DNA of 64,000 nucleotides from the NCBI RefSeq assembly GCF_024707525.1, contig NZ_CP062231.1, positions 4,963,501 to 5,027,500 of the forward strand, written 5' to 3'. This DNA comes from Rhizobium sp. TH2. GTDB taxonomy: Bacteria > Pseudomonadota > Alphaproteobacteria > Rhizobiales > Rhizobiaceae. The translations under genes were made by a program, and so were the position numbers. How positions within the stretch are numbered: the stretch's first letter is position 1; each line of letters starts with the position of its first letter. The notes below the pieces were generated by a model. It did not search any database and was not told the origin of the DNA. It worked only from the letters and a program-made list of their open reading frames with translations. This document shows, piece after piece, positions 9,323 through 19,386 of this stretch.

Positions 9323-9538
9323 ATGGCCGCGTTCGACGAGGACGACGAAGGCAACCTAATACCTGCATTCGATCCACGCGAGTTCAACGATGCGGCCCGG
9401 GCGAAACGAGAAGCTCAGTCGATCGCCAGCAAGCATGCAGGCGTCGTTGCCTGGCAACGGACCGCCGATCCCAGCATCGGCGAGTATGGGCCGCCTGAGG
9501 TGCTTTTTCAGAACGGCAGACTCCCGGAGATGGAATGA
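9323..9538 (+). CDS. Hypothetical acidic protein, 71 residues
   Basis: Starts at ATG 9323 (a GTG at 9320 is also possible). The sequence opens with an acidic patch (FDEDDEGNLIPAFDP), then a short helix and a proline/glycine-rich end. No signal peptide, no recognisable domain. Ribosome site weak. Confidence 0.45.
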   Translation: MAAFDEDDEGNLIPAFDPREFNDAARAKREAQSIASKHAGVVAWQRTADPSIGEYGPPEVLFQNGRLPEME

Positions 9539-9615
9539 AAGCGCTCTACGCTTTACTCGGCGTGCTAATAAAAATCATTGCAGACTGCTGGGCTTATTCG
9601 CCCTCGCCTTTTTAG

Positions 9616-9909
9616 TCAGCCGTAATGCCAGCGCGGTTTTGGAGCCTTTCCGTGCAATTTCACTCCTGCACGCTCCCCAGACCTCCACCGGAGTTCACAG
9701 GTGTAGGCTATACCGTCAACGGGCACGTAAAGTAAAAATCGTTCCGGTACCAACGCGCTGCTGCTTACTTTGAGCTCCGCGCCGTCCTTGTTCATATTAC
9801 GAACGCTGCAAGGTATTTCGGAATTCGAAACGCCCGTAATGATAGTTGCACCTTTTAGGACGCGGTTCCGATGAGCTCTAGGCGGAACGCTTGATTTTGT
9901 CTCTTCCAT
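9616..9909 (-). CDS. PilZ-domain protein (putative c-di-GMP receptor)
   Basis: 97-residue single-domain protein. The two PilZ c-di-GMP binding elements are visible: a basic RxxxR region (RAHRNRV) near residue 12-17 and, after it, a degenerate D/NxSxxG element read here as NMNKDGAEL near residues 38-46 (Ser replaced by Asn, Gly kept). The rest has the PilZ barrel pattern (ERFLLYVP, CELRWRSGERAGVKL). Cytosolic. In the same island as the CHASE4-GGDEF-EAL protein and the RTX genes, so a c-di-GMP output role is plausible; binding would need the altered Ser position tested. Confidence 0.8.
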   Translation of the reverse strand: MEETKSSVPPRAHRNRVLKGATIITGVSNSEIPCSVRNMNKDGAELKVSSSALVPERFLLYVPVDGIAYTCELRWRSGERAGVKLHGKAPKPRWHYG

Positions 9910-10006
9910 CTTTCTAAATTACAGGATTAGACGGCTTCGAACAAGCACCACGAAGGCTACGACCGCGCGGCGCGATTTAAGCCTAAACAATTGGTTAGGA
10001 TGAAAA

Positions 10007-10156
10007 GTGCGATGCCTACGGTGCGCTAAGTGGGGCGGGTTCGGCTTCGATCGATACCAGGGCGGCGCCAAGATGACGGACTGGTGGTGCTGGGAGCATT
10101 ATCCCTACAAGGACCCGAACGGATTACGATCACCGATACTCATTCGTGGTACATAA
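10007..10156 (+). CDS. Possible small cysteine/tryptophan-rich protein
   Basis: 49-codon frame with GTG start after AGGA, encoding a CLRC pair followed by an aromatic stretch (MTDWWCWEHYPYKD). The aromatic composition and spacing look coding rather than random, but the frame is short and could be the remnant of a larger gene. The rest of 9910-10220 holds nothing else convincing. Confidence 0.28.
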   Translation: MRCLRCAKWGGFGFDRYQGGAKMTDWWCWEHYPYKDPNGLRSPILIRGT

Positions 10157-10220
10157 CAACCAAGTCACTTGACTCTGCCCGCTGCCTGCCGTTTTTTGAG
10201 TGGCAAGGGGAGAGCAGCCA

Positions 10221-10604
10221 ATGACATACGACTCCGATGGTAGGCGCACAAATCGCGCACGCACAGTTAGACTATTTGCGGTGATATTCTTTGCTGCGAT
10301 GGTCGGGATTTTCGCAGTGCGAACCTCTACGGCTCACGCTGAAACGGTGGATGTGAAATATCGCGGTCCCGTCGATTTGGCCAAATTCGAATGCCAGGGC
10401 ACCATCAGCACCCTCGTCAATCGCGTCTGTTATAACGCTGAGCACCAATACATGCTGATCCTGCTGAAGGCGACCTGGTATCATTACTGCGAGATTGACG
10501 CCGGCACCGTCGGCAAACTCAGTAAATTCTACAACGCTCGGATCAAACATAGCTCGACCGGGGGTAAGTTCGGGTGCCGCGACAAGGTTGTGCTCGAGCT
10601 TTGA
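10221..10604 (+). CDS. Exported or anchored KTSC-like domain protein
   Basis: 127 residues from the ATG at 10221, which follows GGGGAGAG. An earlier in-frame start at 10200 has no ribosome site. After a basic N-terminus there is one hydrophobic segment (about residues 15-35) ending THAE, a signal peptide or anchor. The mature part (VDVKYRGPVDLAKFECQ, then VNRVCYNAEHQYMLILL and WYHYCEI) matches the KTSC fold: a short beta-rich domain found alone or next to Lys-tRNA-synthetase-like proteins, of unknown function. Ends with a Cys-containing strand (FGCRDKV). Confidence 0.65.
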   Translation: MTYDSDGRRTNRARTVRLFAVIFFAAMVGIFAVRTSTAHAETVDVKYRGPVDLAKFECQGTISTLVNRVCYNAEHQYMLILLKATWYHYCEIDAGTVGKLSKFYNARIKHSSTGGKFGCRDKVVLEL

Positions 10605-10779
10605 AGCATGTCGATTACGGGGGAACGCGCATGATCGCTTATCATCCATGACGAAACGCACACGACGCGAGGGACCGTTAAGACGGTCCAGCCGCTAAAT
10701 GGTGGTTCACCCGGTACGAATGCCCAGACACCCGATTTGAGCGATAGGCAACCGCCAGAGCAACAGTGAGGTCGCTTAA

Positions 10780-11025
10780 ATGAAACTCGCCCGCCGCGCG
10801 CTCGATGACCCAGATAGAAAGACCGAATTGCACGCCGCGTTAGATGACCGCGTGTCTGAATTGCTTGCCGAAGCAAATGACGCGGGCTACAGCACGGCCG
10901 AAGCGATGGATGCACTTCAAGCGGTGGTGAAGAACCAGTCAGTAATTGCTGGCGAAGACCCCGACCCCGCCGACGACCCGGATGCGCCGGAAGAAGTGCC
11001 AAATTCAGACAGTATGTTGTTCTAA
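10780..11025 (+). CDS. Hypothetical acidic protein
   Basis: 81 residues, helical first 55 residues (ELLAEANDAGYSTAEAMDAL), then a very acidic proline-rich tail (GEDPDPADDPDAPEE). Its stop overlaps the start of the next gene (TAATG), so the two are probably co-translated. This type of small helical protein is frequent in rhizobial genomes without known function. Confidence 0.6.
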   Translation: MKLARRALDDPDRKTELHAALDDRVSELLAEANDAGYSTAEAMDALQAVVKNQSVIAGEDPDPADDPDAPEEVPNSDSMLF

Positions 11026-11324
11026 TGTCGGACACTTGGACCAAAAAATATCGCTGGCGCCGAACATGGCCGGATGAAAACGACATCGATGGAAAGCCGT
11101 TTGAGGACTATTGCGCATTCGATGGCGACATGAATGCCGGCAGAATTAGACTTGACCGAGAGAGCGTGAAAAAAGGTCAGTGGCGCTGGTCTGGGAGCTA
11201 TCCCCCCACGTTCCGTGGCTCACCGATCATGCCAAACGCGGGATACGCGCCGACGGCAGCCGAGGCGGCAAAAGCGGCTGAGGAATATTGGGACCGGATG
11301 AAAGCCCGCACGGAAACGCGCTGA
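11025..11324 (+). CDS. Hypothetical tryptophan-rich protein
   Basis: 99 residues, start codon overlapping the previous stop by one base. It is rich in Trp and charged residues (WTKKYRWRRTWPDEND) and ends in a helix (AAEAAKAAEEYWDRM). No signal peptide, membrane segment or known motif. Second gene of a two-gene unit with 10780-11025. Confidence 0.6.
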   Translation: MSDTWTKKYRWRRTWPDENDIDGKPFEDYCAFDGDMNAGRIRLDRESVKKGQWRWSGSYPPTFRGSPIMPNAGYAPTAAEAAKAAEEYWDRMKARTETR

Positions 11325-11497
11325 TAATCGCGCCACTTCTTTTGCCTGAGCCTTGGTCCGGCGCGTTGAGATCAGCGCGCAGTGAGGCCACCCTGCCTTG
11401 GTGTCAACTTGAATGGCGCTCATACTTGCGAGCTTGCAAAATCCGCTGATCAGCGACCCCGCTCGGCGCATAACCCACACACGAAAGGTAAAAGCAC

Positions 11498-11761
11498 ATG
11501 ACCAACATCAACGAGGACGCGATGTCATATGACGAGGCCATAGCCGCAGGGTTATTTCCCCACGGCGCGGACGCTCTTGACGCCAAAGTCGCTGAGATGA
11601 TGGAAATCGCCCACGAGACAGAAGGGCTTGAGCCTCGCACAGCGCGGCAGGTCGGCGGCAATGACGCGCCCGACTTGATCAGCTTGGTCCTGACACCGGA
11701 AGAGCGTGACCATATCTTGGAGCGCCGCGCTCGAACTCGGTTCGCATCGCTAGCCAGATAA
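11498..11761 (+). CDS. Hypothetical soluble protein
   Basis: 87 residues behind AAAGGTAAAAGCAC. Acidic helical N-terminus (MSYDEAIAAGLFPHGADAL) and a basic C-terminus (PEERDHILERRARTRF). I do not recognise the family. Free-standing between short gene-free gaps. Confidence 0.5.
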   Translation: MTNINEDAMSYDEAIAAGLFPHGADALDAKVAEMMEIAHETEGLEPRTARQVGGNDAPDLISLVLTPEERDHILERRARTRFASLAR

Positions 11762-11988
11762 ATTCCCCTCTCCAGAGTTGCCGGTTCTCTTGTGTTGCTG
11801 CGTTAGTTTGCACTGCGGCGGGGCCATTTGCATTATCTGCCCGCTTCCAGCTGGATGGATCAGCCACGTTGAATGCGAACATTAGAGAATGCTTAGGGAG
11901 ATGTGCAAATTCGTGTGGGGCAGGTTCTCCCCGAGGTCGCTCAGTCGCCTCTCTTTGGAAGTTCGTCTTTCAATCGGAGTTCACGATC

Positions 11989-12237
11989 ATGATAAAATTC
12001 GAATGCACAGGCTCAGGTAGCACCTGGGAGTTTCGTCGCAATCAGCGTCTGGTCTGTTTTTTTTCGACGCGGGAAGTTGCGGAGAAAGTTGCTCTCCACT
12101 TTGCAGAGAACGTTTGCCGGAGCGGCAGACCGGCCCAGGTGACCGTACTCGACCGTGGACGAAAAGTTCTGACCAGAACCTTTGATCCGCCGGGATGCGC
12201 GAGCCAGGAGGCTAGTCAAGCTTTAGAACTGACTTGA
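11989..12237 (+). CDS. Hypothetical small alpha/beta protein
   Basis: 82 residues from the ATG at 11989 (CGGAG ten bases upstream); a longer frame upstream lacks support. The pattern of alternating strands and one helix (STWEFRRNQRLVCFFSTREVAEKVALHFAEN) recalls small DUF2188-like folds, but the signature residues are not clear enough to name it. Confidence 0.5.
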   Translation: MIKFECTGSGSTWEFRRNQRLVCFFSTREVAEKVALHFAENVCRSGRPAQVTVLDRGRKVLTRTFDPPGCASQEASQALELT

Positions 12238-13796
12238 AGGGCACTGTGAAGAGCTTCGTGCATCGCGGCATGAACATGCTCCTCAGAGCCGTAAACTTTT
12301 CTAGTTGAGTAAAGTTTCACGGCGTGTATGGGCCATTACGAACTGTGCGCTCCCGTACAAGTCAAGGTAAAAAAGAGGCCCGACCACCGAAGCAGCCGGG
12401 CAAGTCAAAGGTTTGGACGGCGCTTGAACGCGGGTTCGGCACTGATCGTTCCAGACGCATTTCTCGCTGATGGCTATTGTACCATAACCGACATTGCGCA
12501 CTGAGGTGAGATGCTGCATCTTATCGGGAACCGGGCTCGCACCATGGTAACTTTTCGTGTCCCCAAATGCCGACAGTCGCCGGGGGTCCGGTCGCCTCTG
12601 CCTCCAAGAAAGACCTAGACAAAGGTATGAGCAAGTATTCGATAATCCGTATCACAACACGTACCAAAGTTTCGCCGTGAGAGAACTCCGCGTGGCCGGT
12701 TTTCATTGTGCTTAGCCACCCAATATTTTAGGCCAGCAGAATATTGAGAAGTTGCACACACGACCAAATCACTTCAAAACAACTCACCGGCCGGCACTAC
12801 CCTGAGTCGCATGCGGCTCGCCGACCGGCCCATTTTATGGAGCTTTGATGCCTGATTTCGGCCCGGCCAGCTTGTCACCAACGTCAATTGAAAAGTCCTA
12901 GCCATCGACCCCGAGCGCGGCCTGGCGACGTGCGAAAACAGCGTACTCCAACGCCACCAGATGCGGACTATTCCCGTACGCGAACTTCGCGGCGTGGAGG
13001 CGGGTTGAGAGCCCACTCCCAAGATTATGTAATTGCCAACTCTTCCCGATTCTGGGAATAGGCTATTCCGCTTTGGCGGGCGTGGTGTGGCGAAAGCCAG
13101 GGGACCCACTCCCATCTCCCGACGGCGCATTGCCATGTCGCCGTCGGGCACCTGCGACTTCTTCATCGAAAACGATGGCATCGGCGGGCATTTGGGTGGA
13201 CACACGGGGGGATGAAAAACCAGCGGCCCATCGTTGTGCAATAAGATCAGTTGGTTATCTCTTTTATGCGGTGCCTGTTGGTGGCAATGAACACCCAAGG
13301 AGGGTCTTTGGCCGGCTATGCTCGTGGGTCAGGGCCGGGTTATCAGCATATCCAAAACAGCTAATGAGAAACATCTGGCCGAGCGCCGCAGTACCGAATG
13401 GCCGCTTTGGGGCCGTGAGCAGACCGTCTGCTGCCAGAGTGGCGGAAGGGAACGCGAACCTTTGGTGCTCTTGACGAAGCCGCGATTTTTTTAGGCTGCG
13501 AGTGCTCGTTCAGTGGTCACCTGCGCAAAGTTAGCCGCCGACCTTGCTGACGATCAATGCAGAGCTATTATCGCCGTATTCAAACGACAATAGCCCCTAG
13601 ACCAATCGCGAACTGAATCCCTTTGCGAGTTGGCGGAACGGGCAGTGTGATACCGGCTTCGGTTCCCCAATAATAGTCTAAGGAAAACCGTTTAGCGTGT
13701 TGATTGAACCGTTGAAGCCAAATTGAACGCTTCGGCCGGAACCTTCAGTTGATGAGTACGTTTAGTGCGGTTGTGACCGTATTCAGGGAGGAATTT
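12238..13796. other. Gene-poor 1.56-kb stretch
   Basis: No frame on either strand shows convincing coding character; the longest (174 codons on the minus strand at 12774-13298) has no recognisable motif and unusual Pro/Arg/Ser content. Part of it near 13397-13415 resembles a short piece at 24778-24796 (17 of 19 bases), which suggests a dispersed intergenic repeat. The stretch separates the small-gene zone from the ABC importers and may contain decayed DNA and the importer promoter. Confidence 0.4.
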
Positions 13797-15098
13797 ATGT
13801 TGAGAGCATTCTTGGCCGCGTCCATCGCCGGCCTTTCGTTCGTTATACCCACAACATTGTATGCAGCAACAGAAATTCAGTGGTGGCACGCCATGACTGG
13901 AGCAAACAACGAGGTGATTGATCAACTCACTAAGGAGTTCAACGACAGTCAAAGCGACTACAAGATCGTTCCTGTTTTCAAAGGTACCTATCCAGAAACG
14001 CTGAATGCAGGCATTGCAGCCTTCAGAGCCAAGCAGCCGCCGGCCATCATCCAGGTGTTTGATGCAGGTAGCGGCGTCATGATGGGTGCCGAAGGGGCGA
14101 TCGTTCCTGTCGCCGAGGTGCTCGAAAAGGGCGGCGCCAAGTTTGATAAGTCGCAATACCTGGCCGGGATCGCGGCCTATTATTCCAAGCCTGACGGCAC
14201 CATGCTTTCATTCCCCTACAATTCGTCCTCGCCGATCCTCTATTACAACAAGGACATATTTGCGAAGGCCGGGCTCGATGCTGACAACCCGCCGAAGACT
14301 TGGCCGGAAGTGTTCGACGCAGCCAAGAAAATCAAGACGAGCGGGGCAGCTACCTGCGGTCTCACCTCGACCTGGCTGACCTGGATTCAGACCGAAAATT
14401 TCGCCGCCTGGAATAACGTTTCCTATGGCACCAATGAAAACGGCCTTGGCGGCAACGACGTAGAGCTCAAGTTCAACGGGCCGCTTTTCGTCCAGCATTT
14501 CCAGTCTATCGCGGACCTCGCCAAGGACGGCACGTTCCGGTATGGCGGACGCACATCGGAGGCCAAGCAGCTCTTCCTTTCCGGCGAATGCGGCATCCTC
14601 ACGGAGTCCTCGGGCGGGTTGGGCGATATCATCAAGTCGGGCATCAAATACGGCATTGGTCAGCTTCCCTACTACGAAGGTCATGGGCCACAGAACACGA
14701 TTCCCGGCGGTGCAAGTCTCTGGGTATTCGCGGGCAAGAGCGACGAGGAATACAAAGGTGTCGCGAAGTTCTTCGGCTTCCTGTCGCAGACATCGATCCA
14801 GGCTCGCCTACATCAGGTATCCGGATACATGCCGGTGACGAACGCGGCCTATGAGGAAACCAAGAAATCGGGCTTCTACGACAAGAATCCCGGTTGCGAG
14901 ACGCCGATACTGCAGATGATGGGCAAGGCACCCACGGAGAATTCCAAGGGTGTTCGGCTCGTCAACCTGCCGCAGGTGCGCGACATCATGAACGAGGAAT
15001 TCGAAGCAATGCTCAACGGCCAGCAGGACGCCAAGGCGGCCCTGCACAAGGCGGTCGAGCGCGGCAATGCGGCCATCGCCGCAGCCGTCGGCAACTGA
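13797..15098 (+). CDS. ugpB: Glycerol-3-phosphate-type ABC substrate-binding protein
   Basis: 433-residue periplasmic binding protein, start at ATG 13797 with a GGAGG site. Signal peptide residues 1-23 (cleaved near YAA-TE). The mature start TEIQWWHAMTG and the segment FPYNSSSPILYYNKD are characteristic of UgpB, the sn-glycerol-3-phosphate/glycerophosphodiester binding protein; the WWHAMTGANN motif is a good subfamily marker. First gene of a ugpBAEC-ordered operon (13797-17966). Without a phosphodiesterase or a PHO-type regulator nearby, exact substrate remains inferred. Confidence 0.85.
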   Translation: MLRAFLAASIAGLSFVIPTTLYAATEIQWWHAMTGANNEVIDQLTKEFNDSQSDYKIVPVFKGTYPETLNAGIAAFRAKQPPAIIQVFDAGSGVMMGAEGAIVPVAEVLEKGGAKFDKSQYLAGIAAYYSKPDGTMLSFPYNSSSPILYYNKDIFAKAGLDADNPPKTWPEVFDAAKKIKTSGAATCGLTSTWLTWIQTENFAAWNNVSYGTNENGLGGNDVELKFNGPLFVQHFQSIADLAKDGTFRYGGRTSEAKQLFLSGECGILTESSGGLGDIIKSGIKYGIGQLPYYEGHGPQNTIPGGASLWVFAGKSDEEYKGVAKFFGFLSQTSIQARLHQVSGYMPVTNAAYEETKKSGFYDKNPGCETPILQMMGKAPTENSKGVRLVNLPQVRDIMNEEFEAMLNGQQDAKAALHKAVERGNAAIAAAVGN

Positions 15099-15174
15099 TC
15101 GACATCAGCACGCTTGCCGCCCGCCTCAATCGTGACGTGGGCGGCATCTTTGCCAGTCGCTTCAGGAGCATGCC

Positions 15175-16056
15175 GTGCAAAACGTCGCCTTCCCCAACAA
15201 GGTCCTGCCCTATCTGCTTGTCGCGCCGCAGATCATATTGACGATCATCTTCTTCTTCTGGCCAGCCAGCCAGGCGTTGTTCCAATCGACGTTGCGCGAG
15301 GATCCGTTTGGGATGAAAAGCGGCTTTGTCGGGTTGGCAAACTTCACCTCCGTGCTGGCGGATCCTGCCTACGTCAATTCACTGAAGGTGACGGTCGTCT
15401 TCAGCCTGCTGACGGCCCTCGTTTCGATGGGTGTGGCGCTTCTGCTGGCAACCGCCGCAGACAAGGTGATACGCGGGCAGACCTTCTATCGCACGCTGCT
15501 GATCTGGCCCTATGCCGTGGCGCCCGCAGTCGCCGGCATGCTGTGGCTGTTCATGTTCAACCCATCCATGGGCACACTTGCCTTTATGCTGCGTCGAAGC
15601 GGTTTCGCGTGGGATCCGGTGCTGAACGGCAACCAGGCCATGGCGCTGGTCGTCGTCGCGGCCGCCTGGAAGCAGATCAGCTATAACTTCCTGTTCTTCG
15701 TCGCGGGCCTGCAGGCGATCCCGAAATCGCTGATCGAAGCCGCGGCCATCGATGGAGCACGCAGTACAAGGCGCTTCTGGACGATCGTCTTCCCGCTTCT
15801 CGCGCCAACGACCTTCTTCCTGCTGGTCGTCAACACGGTTTATGCGTTTTTCGACACGTTCGGCATCATCCATTCGGTGACGGGCGGCGGTCCCGCTAAG
15901 GCGACAGAGACCCTCGTGTACAAGGTCTACAACGATGGTTTCGTCAATCTCAACCTGGGTTCGTCGGCCGCGCAGTCTGTGATCCTGATGGTCATCGTGA
16001 TCGCGCTGACGGCCTTCCAGTTCCGCTTCGTCGAAAAGCGGGTGCACTATGGTTGA
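15175..16056 (+). CDS. ugpA: ABC permease, UgpA-like
   Basis: 293-residue inner-membrane permease of the MalF/UgpA type, GTG start behind AGGAG. Six hydrophobic segments are evident, starting [20 protein letters not shown]. The cytoplasmic EAA loop contacting the ATPase is present ([19 protein letters not shown]). It pairs with the next permease to form the channel of the glycerol-3-phosphate-type importer. Confidence 0.85.
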   Translation: MQNVAFPNKVLPYLLVAPQIILTIIFFFWPASQALFQSTLREDPFGMKSGFVGLANFTSVLADPAYVNSLKVTVVFSLLTALVSMGVALLLATAADKVIRGQTFYRTLLIWPYAVAPAVAGMLWLFMFNPSMGTLAFMLRRSGFAWDPVLNGNQAMALVVVAAAWKQISYNFLFFVAGLQAIPKSLIEAAAIDGARSTRRFWTIVFPLLAPTTFFLLVVNTVYAFFDTFGIIHSVTGGGPAKATETLVYKVYNDGFVNLNLGSSAAQSVILMVIVIALTAFQFRFVEKRVHYG

Positions 16057-16065
16057 GGCGCGGAA

Positions 16066-16914
16066 ATGATCGAGAAACGCCCAATCGCCAATCTCATCGG
16101 CCACCTCGTGCTGATCCTCGGGATCATCATCGTCGCCTTCCCTATCTATTATACGTTGATCGCCTCGACGATGACATCGGCGGAAATCATCCGCCCGCCC
16201 ATGCCGCTCCTGCCCGGCGGCCACATGATCGAGAACTACGGCGAGGCCATATCCGGCGGTGTGGAGCGGGTTGTCGGCGTCAGCCTCGAGCGGCTCCTGT
16301 TCAATTCCTTCGTCGTCGCCCTCGCCATTGCGGCAGGCAAGATCATCATTTCATTTCTCTCAGCCTTCGCGATCGTGTTCTTCCGGTTTCCGTTCCGCAT
16401 GCTGTTCTTCTGGATGATCTTCGTCACACTGATGCTGCCGGTCGAGGTTCGCATCCTGCCGACCTACAAGGTGATCGTCGACCTCGGGCTGATCGATACC
16501 TATGCGGGCCTGACACTGCCGCTGATGGCATCGGCGACCGCGACATTCCTGTTCCGACAGTTTTTCCTGACGATACCGGGAGAACTCGTGGAGGCAGCCC
16601 GCATCGACAATGCCGGACCCTTCCGGTTCATGCGCGATATCCTCCTTCCGCTGTCGAGCACCAACATCGCCGCGCTGTTCGTCATCCTCTTCATCTACGG
16701 TTGGACGCAGTATCTTTGGCCGCTTCTGGTGACCAACGACGCCAAGATGAACACCATCATCATCGGTCTTCGCAGGATGGTCGATTTCACGGATGCCTCG
16801 ACGCCCTGGAACTACGTGATGGTCACCGCGATCCTCGCCATCATTCCCCCGATCGTCGTCGTCGTTCTCATGCAGCGCTGGTTTGTCAAAGGTCTTGTGG
16901 AGACGGAGAAGTAA
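16066..16914 (+). CDS. ugpE: ABC permease, UgpE-like
   Basis: 282-residue MalG/UgpE-type permease. Starts nine bases after ugpA with GGCGCGGAA before the ATG. It has hydrophobic segments at about 15-35, 80-105, 115-140, 150-170, 200-225 and 250-275, and the EAA loop [19 protein letters not shown]. The stop shares its last A with the ATG of the ATPase gene (TAATG), indicating coupled translation. Confidence 0.85.
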   Translation: MIEKRPIANLIGHLVLILGIIIVAFPIYYTLIASTMTSAEIIRPPMPLLPGGHMIENYGEAISGGVERVVGVSLERLLFNSFVVALAIAAGKIIISFLSAFAIVFFRFPFRMLFFWMIFVTLMLPVEVRILPTYKVIVDLGLIDTYAGLTLPLMASATATFLFRQFFLTIPGELVEAARIDNAGPFRFMRDILLPLSSTNIAALFVILFIYGWTQYLWPLLVTNDAKMNTIIIGLRRMVDFTDASTPWNYVMVTAILAIIPPIVVVVLMQRWFVKGLVETEK

Positions 16915-17966
16915 TGGCCAGGATTGTCCTCAATGACGTGCGCAAGCGCTATGGTTCCGTGGAAGCGATCAAGGGCGTTTCACTCGATATCGCCGATGGA
17001 GAACTGGTGGTTCTGGTCGGCCCGTCCGGCTGCGGAAAATCGACGCTGCTGCGCATGATAGCGGGCCTTGAAAGCATCACCGGTGGCGAGATCTCTATCG
17101 GCGACCGGGTCGTCAACGAGCTGGAGCCATCGGATCGCGATATCGCCATGGTGTTCCAGAACTATGCCCTTTATCCCCACATGACCGTCCGCCAGAACCT
17201 GGCTTACGGGCTCAAGAACCGCAATATGCCTAAGCCGGAGATCGAAGCGCGCATTGCCAAGGCGGCGACGGCACTGGAGATCGAAGCGTTTCTGGATCGC
17301 AAGCCACGCCAACTCTCGGGCGGGCAGCGCCAGCGCGTGGCAATGGGGCGCGCTATCGTCCGCGAACCTGCCGCGTTTCTATTCGATGAGCCACTGTCCA
17401 ATCTCGACGCCAAACTCCGTGTCCAGATGCGGGTGGAAATCAAGCGCCTGCAGAGATCGCTCGCCACGACGAGCGTCTATGTCACCCACGACCAGATGGA
17501 AGCCATGACGCTCGCTGACAAACTGGTCGTCCTGAACGGCGGATTGATCGAACAGGTCGGCACGCCGATCGATCTCTATGAAAATCCCGCCACGACATTT
17601 GTGGCGACGTTCATCGGCTCCCCGTCAATGAACTTGCTCGGCCTCAACACAGACAAAAGCTGGACATTGATCCGCAAAAACGCGCTTCCCGGCGGGGCGG
17701 CTACGCTGGGCATTCGGCCTGAAGACATCGCTCCAATCGAACTTTCCAGTGCAACGAATGAGGGCTTTCATGCGCAGGTGACGGTCGCCGCAGTGGAGTT
17801 GGTCGGTGCGGAAAGTTACGTCCATAGCCTGTTCCAAGACGGCGCCCCGCTTGTTTTTCGCGTGCCGGGCCGATCCAGGATCGAGATGGACGATGTCATT
17901 GCCGTACACGCAGGGACGAGCAGTTTTCATTTTTTCGACGAGCATGGCCGAAAGATTTCCTCGTGA
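16914..17966 (+). CDS. ugpC: ABC importer ATPase, UgpC-like
   Basis: 350-residue cytosolic ATPase energising the importer. Walker [10 protein letters not shown] (near residue 37), Q-loop [12 protein letters not shown], signature [14 protein letters not shown] (near 133), Walker [16 protein letters not shown], switch VTHDQMEAM. After the nucleotide domain comes the TOBE/MalK-type C-terminal domain (from about 240, with [10 protein letters not shown]), usual for carbohydrate importers. Final gene of the operon; 196 non-coding bases precede the next operon. Confidence 0.85.
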   Translation: MARIVLNDVRKRYGSVEAIKGVSLDIADGELVVLVGPSGCGKSTLLRMIAGLESITGGEISIGDRVVNELEPSDRDIAMVFQNYALYPHMTVRQNLAYGLKNRNMPKPEIEARIAKAATALEIEAFLDRKPRQLSGGQRQRVAMGRAIVREPAAFLFDEPLSNLDAKLRVQMRVEIKRLQRSLATTSVYVTHDQMEAMTLADKLVVLNGGLIEQVGTPIDLYENPATTFVATFIGSPSMNLLGLNTDKSWTLIRKNALPGGAATLGIRPEDIAPIELSSATNEGFHAQVTVAAVELVGAESYVHSLFQDGAPLVFRVPGRSRIEMDDVIAVHAGTSSFHFFDEHGRKISS

Positions 17967-18162
17967 GGCCGGCCGTCACTCCGTCACTAAAGTAGACGAT
18001 GGGAGATGGGTGATCATAGTTGACGGTCGATGCTCTTCTTGCCATGGTAGCGCTATCATGGCCTGCCATGCCGTCGGCCGTCCGAATCGGGGGAGGATGC
18101 GAATACTCGGTAAGCTTGCAGAAAACGCAAACCTATGAAGTCGGAGTTCGGGAGGAGCTTGA

Positions 18163-19230
18163 ATGGCGGGAGTTGAATTTGTCGATGTAAGGAAGTCCTT
18201 CGGGGCATTTCCCGTCATCAAGGGCGTGAACATCGAGATCGAGGACGGCGAGTTCGTCATTCTCGTCGGCCCCTCCGGCTGCGGCAAATCCACCTTGCTT
18301 CGCATGCTGGCGGGACTGGAGAACATCTCGGCCGGCGAAATCCGGATCGGCGGGGAGGTCGTCAATAATTTTCCGCCCAAGGATCGGGACATCGCCATGG
18401 TGTTCCAGAACTATGCGCTCTACCCGCACATGACGGTCGCCGACAATATGGGTTTCTCGCTCATGCTGAGCGGCACATCCAAGGCCGAGATCGAGAAGCG
18501 GGTCACGCCCGCCGCCGAGATCCTCGGCCTGACCAAGCTTCTGGACCGCTATCCGCGCCAGCTCTCAGGCGGCCAGCGCCAGCGCGTAGCCATGGGCCGT
18601 GCGATCGTGCGCGATCCACAGGTGTTTCTGTTCGACGAACCGCTGTCGAACCTCGATGCCAAGCTTCGCGTCGCCATGCGCGCCGAGATCAAGGGGCTGC
18701 ACCATCGGCTGAAGACGACCACCGTCTACGTGACCCACGACCAGATCGAAGCCATGACCATGGCCGACAAGATCGTCGTCATGCATGACGGCCTGGTCGA
18801 ACAGATCGGAACGCCGCTCGATCTCTACGACAATCCGGTCAATCTCTTCGTCGCGGGCTTCATTGGCTCTCCGGCGATGAGCATGATCAAGGGCCGCCTG
18901 GATCCGGCCAATCCTCAGAGCTTCATCGCGTCGAACGGCTCCACCCTGCCCGTCGGGCGTGCCGCCGCCTCGGCCACCGGCCGCGAACTCGTCTATGGCC
19001 TGCGACCGGAATTCATTTCTCTCGACCCGAACGGAATACCGGTCGAAGTCGTGGTGACGGAACCCACTGGCTACGAGACGCAGATGATCGTGCGGCTGGG
19101 CGGCGAGGACGTGAGTTGCGTGTTCCGCGAACGCGTGGCGGCCAAGCCGGGCGAAACCATCAATGTCGCGATCGATGCCGATCATGTGCATCTGTTCGAC
19201 GTCGAGACCAGAAGCAGGCTGGTGGACTGA
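18163..19230 (+). CDS. Sugar ABC importer ATPase (second system)
   Basis: 355-residue MalK/UgpC-family ATPase, GGAGGAG before ATG. Walker [36 protein letters not shown], Walker [16 protein letters not shown] and VTHDQIEAM are all intact, with a C-terminal TOBE domain (YGLRPEFISLDP). It is close in sequence to the UgpC copy just upstream. Leading gene of an operon with binding protein and two permeases, an unusual order because the ATPase is first. Substrate class carbohydrate; sugar not determinable. Confidence 0.85.
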   Translation: MAGVEFVDVRKSFGAFPVIKGVNIEIEDGEFVILVGPSGCGKSTLLRMLAGLENISAGEIRIGGEVVNNFPPKDRDIAMVFQNYALYPHMTVADNMGFSLMLSGTSKAEIEKRVTPAAEILGLTKLLDRYPRQLSGGQRQRVAMGRAIVRDPQVFLFDEPLSNLDAKLRVAMRAEIKGLHHRLKTTTVYVTHDQIEAMTMADKIVVMHDGLVEQIGTPLDLYDNPVNLFVAGFIGSPAMSMIKGRLDPANPQSFIASNGSTLPVGRAAASATGRELVYGLRPEFISLDPNGIPVEVVVTEPTGYETQMIVRLGGEDVSCVFRERVAAKPGETINVAIDADHVHLFDVETRSRLVD

Positions 19231-19386
19231 TATCGCCTCGCACCCGGGCAATGAGGGAAGAGGAGCCCTCCTGCCCGGTCCAGGAATTGGCGTTCCGGCA
19301 CCGCCGGAACCCGTTGCAGCCACATCCGCAAAACGGGAGGCGGATGTCGGATCGACGAATTCCCGACATGACCAGGAGGAGTCACA

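Noticed and set aside
12774..13298. 174-codon minus-strand frame in the gene-poor stretch
   Set aside because: No motif, odd Pro/Ser/Arg content, no ribosome site; kept only as part of the gene-poor region.
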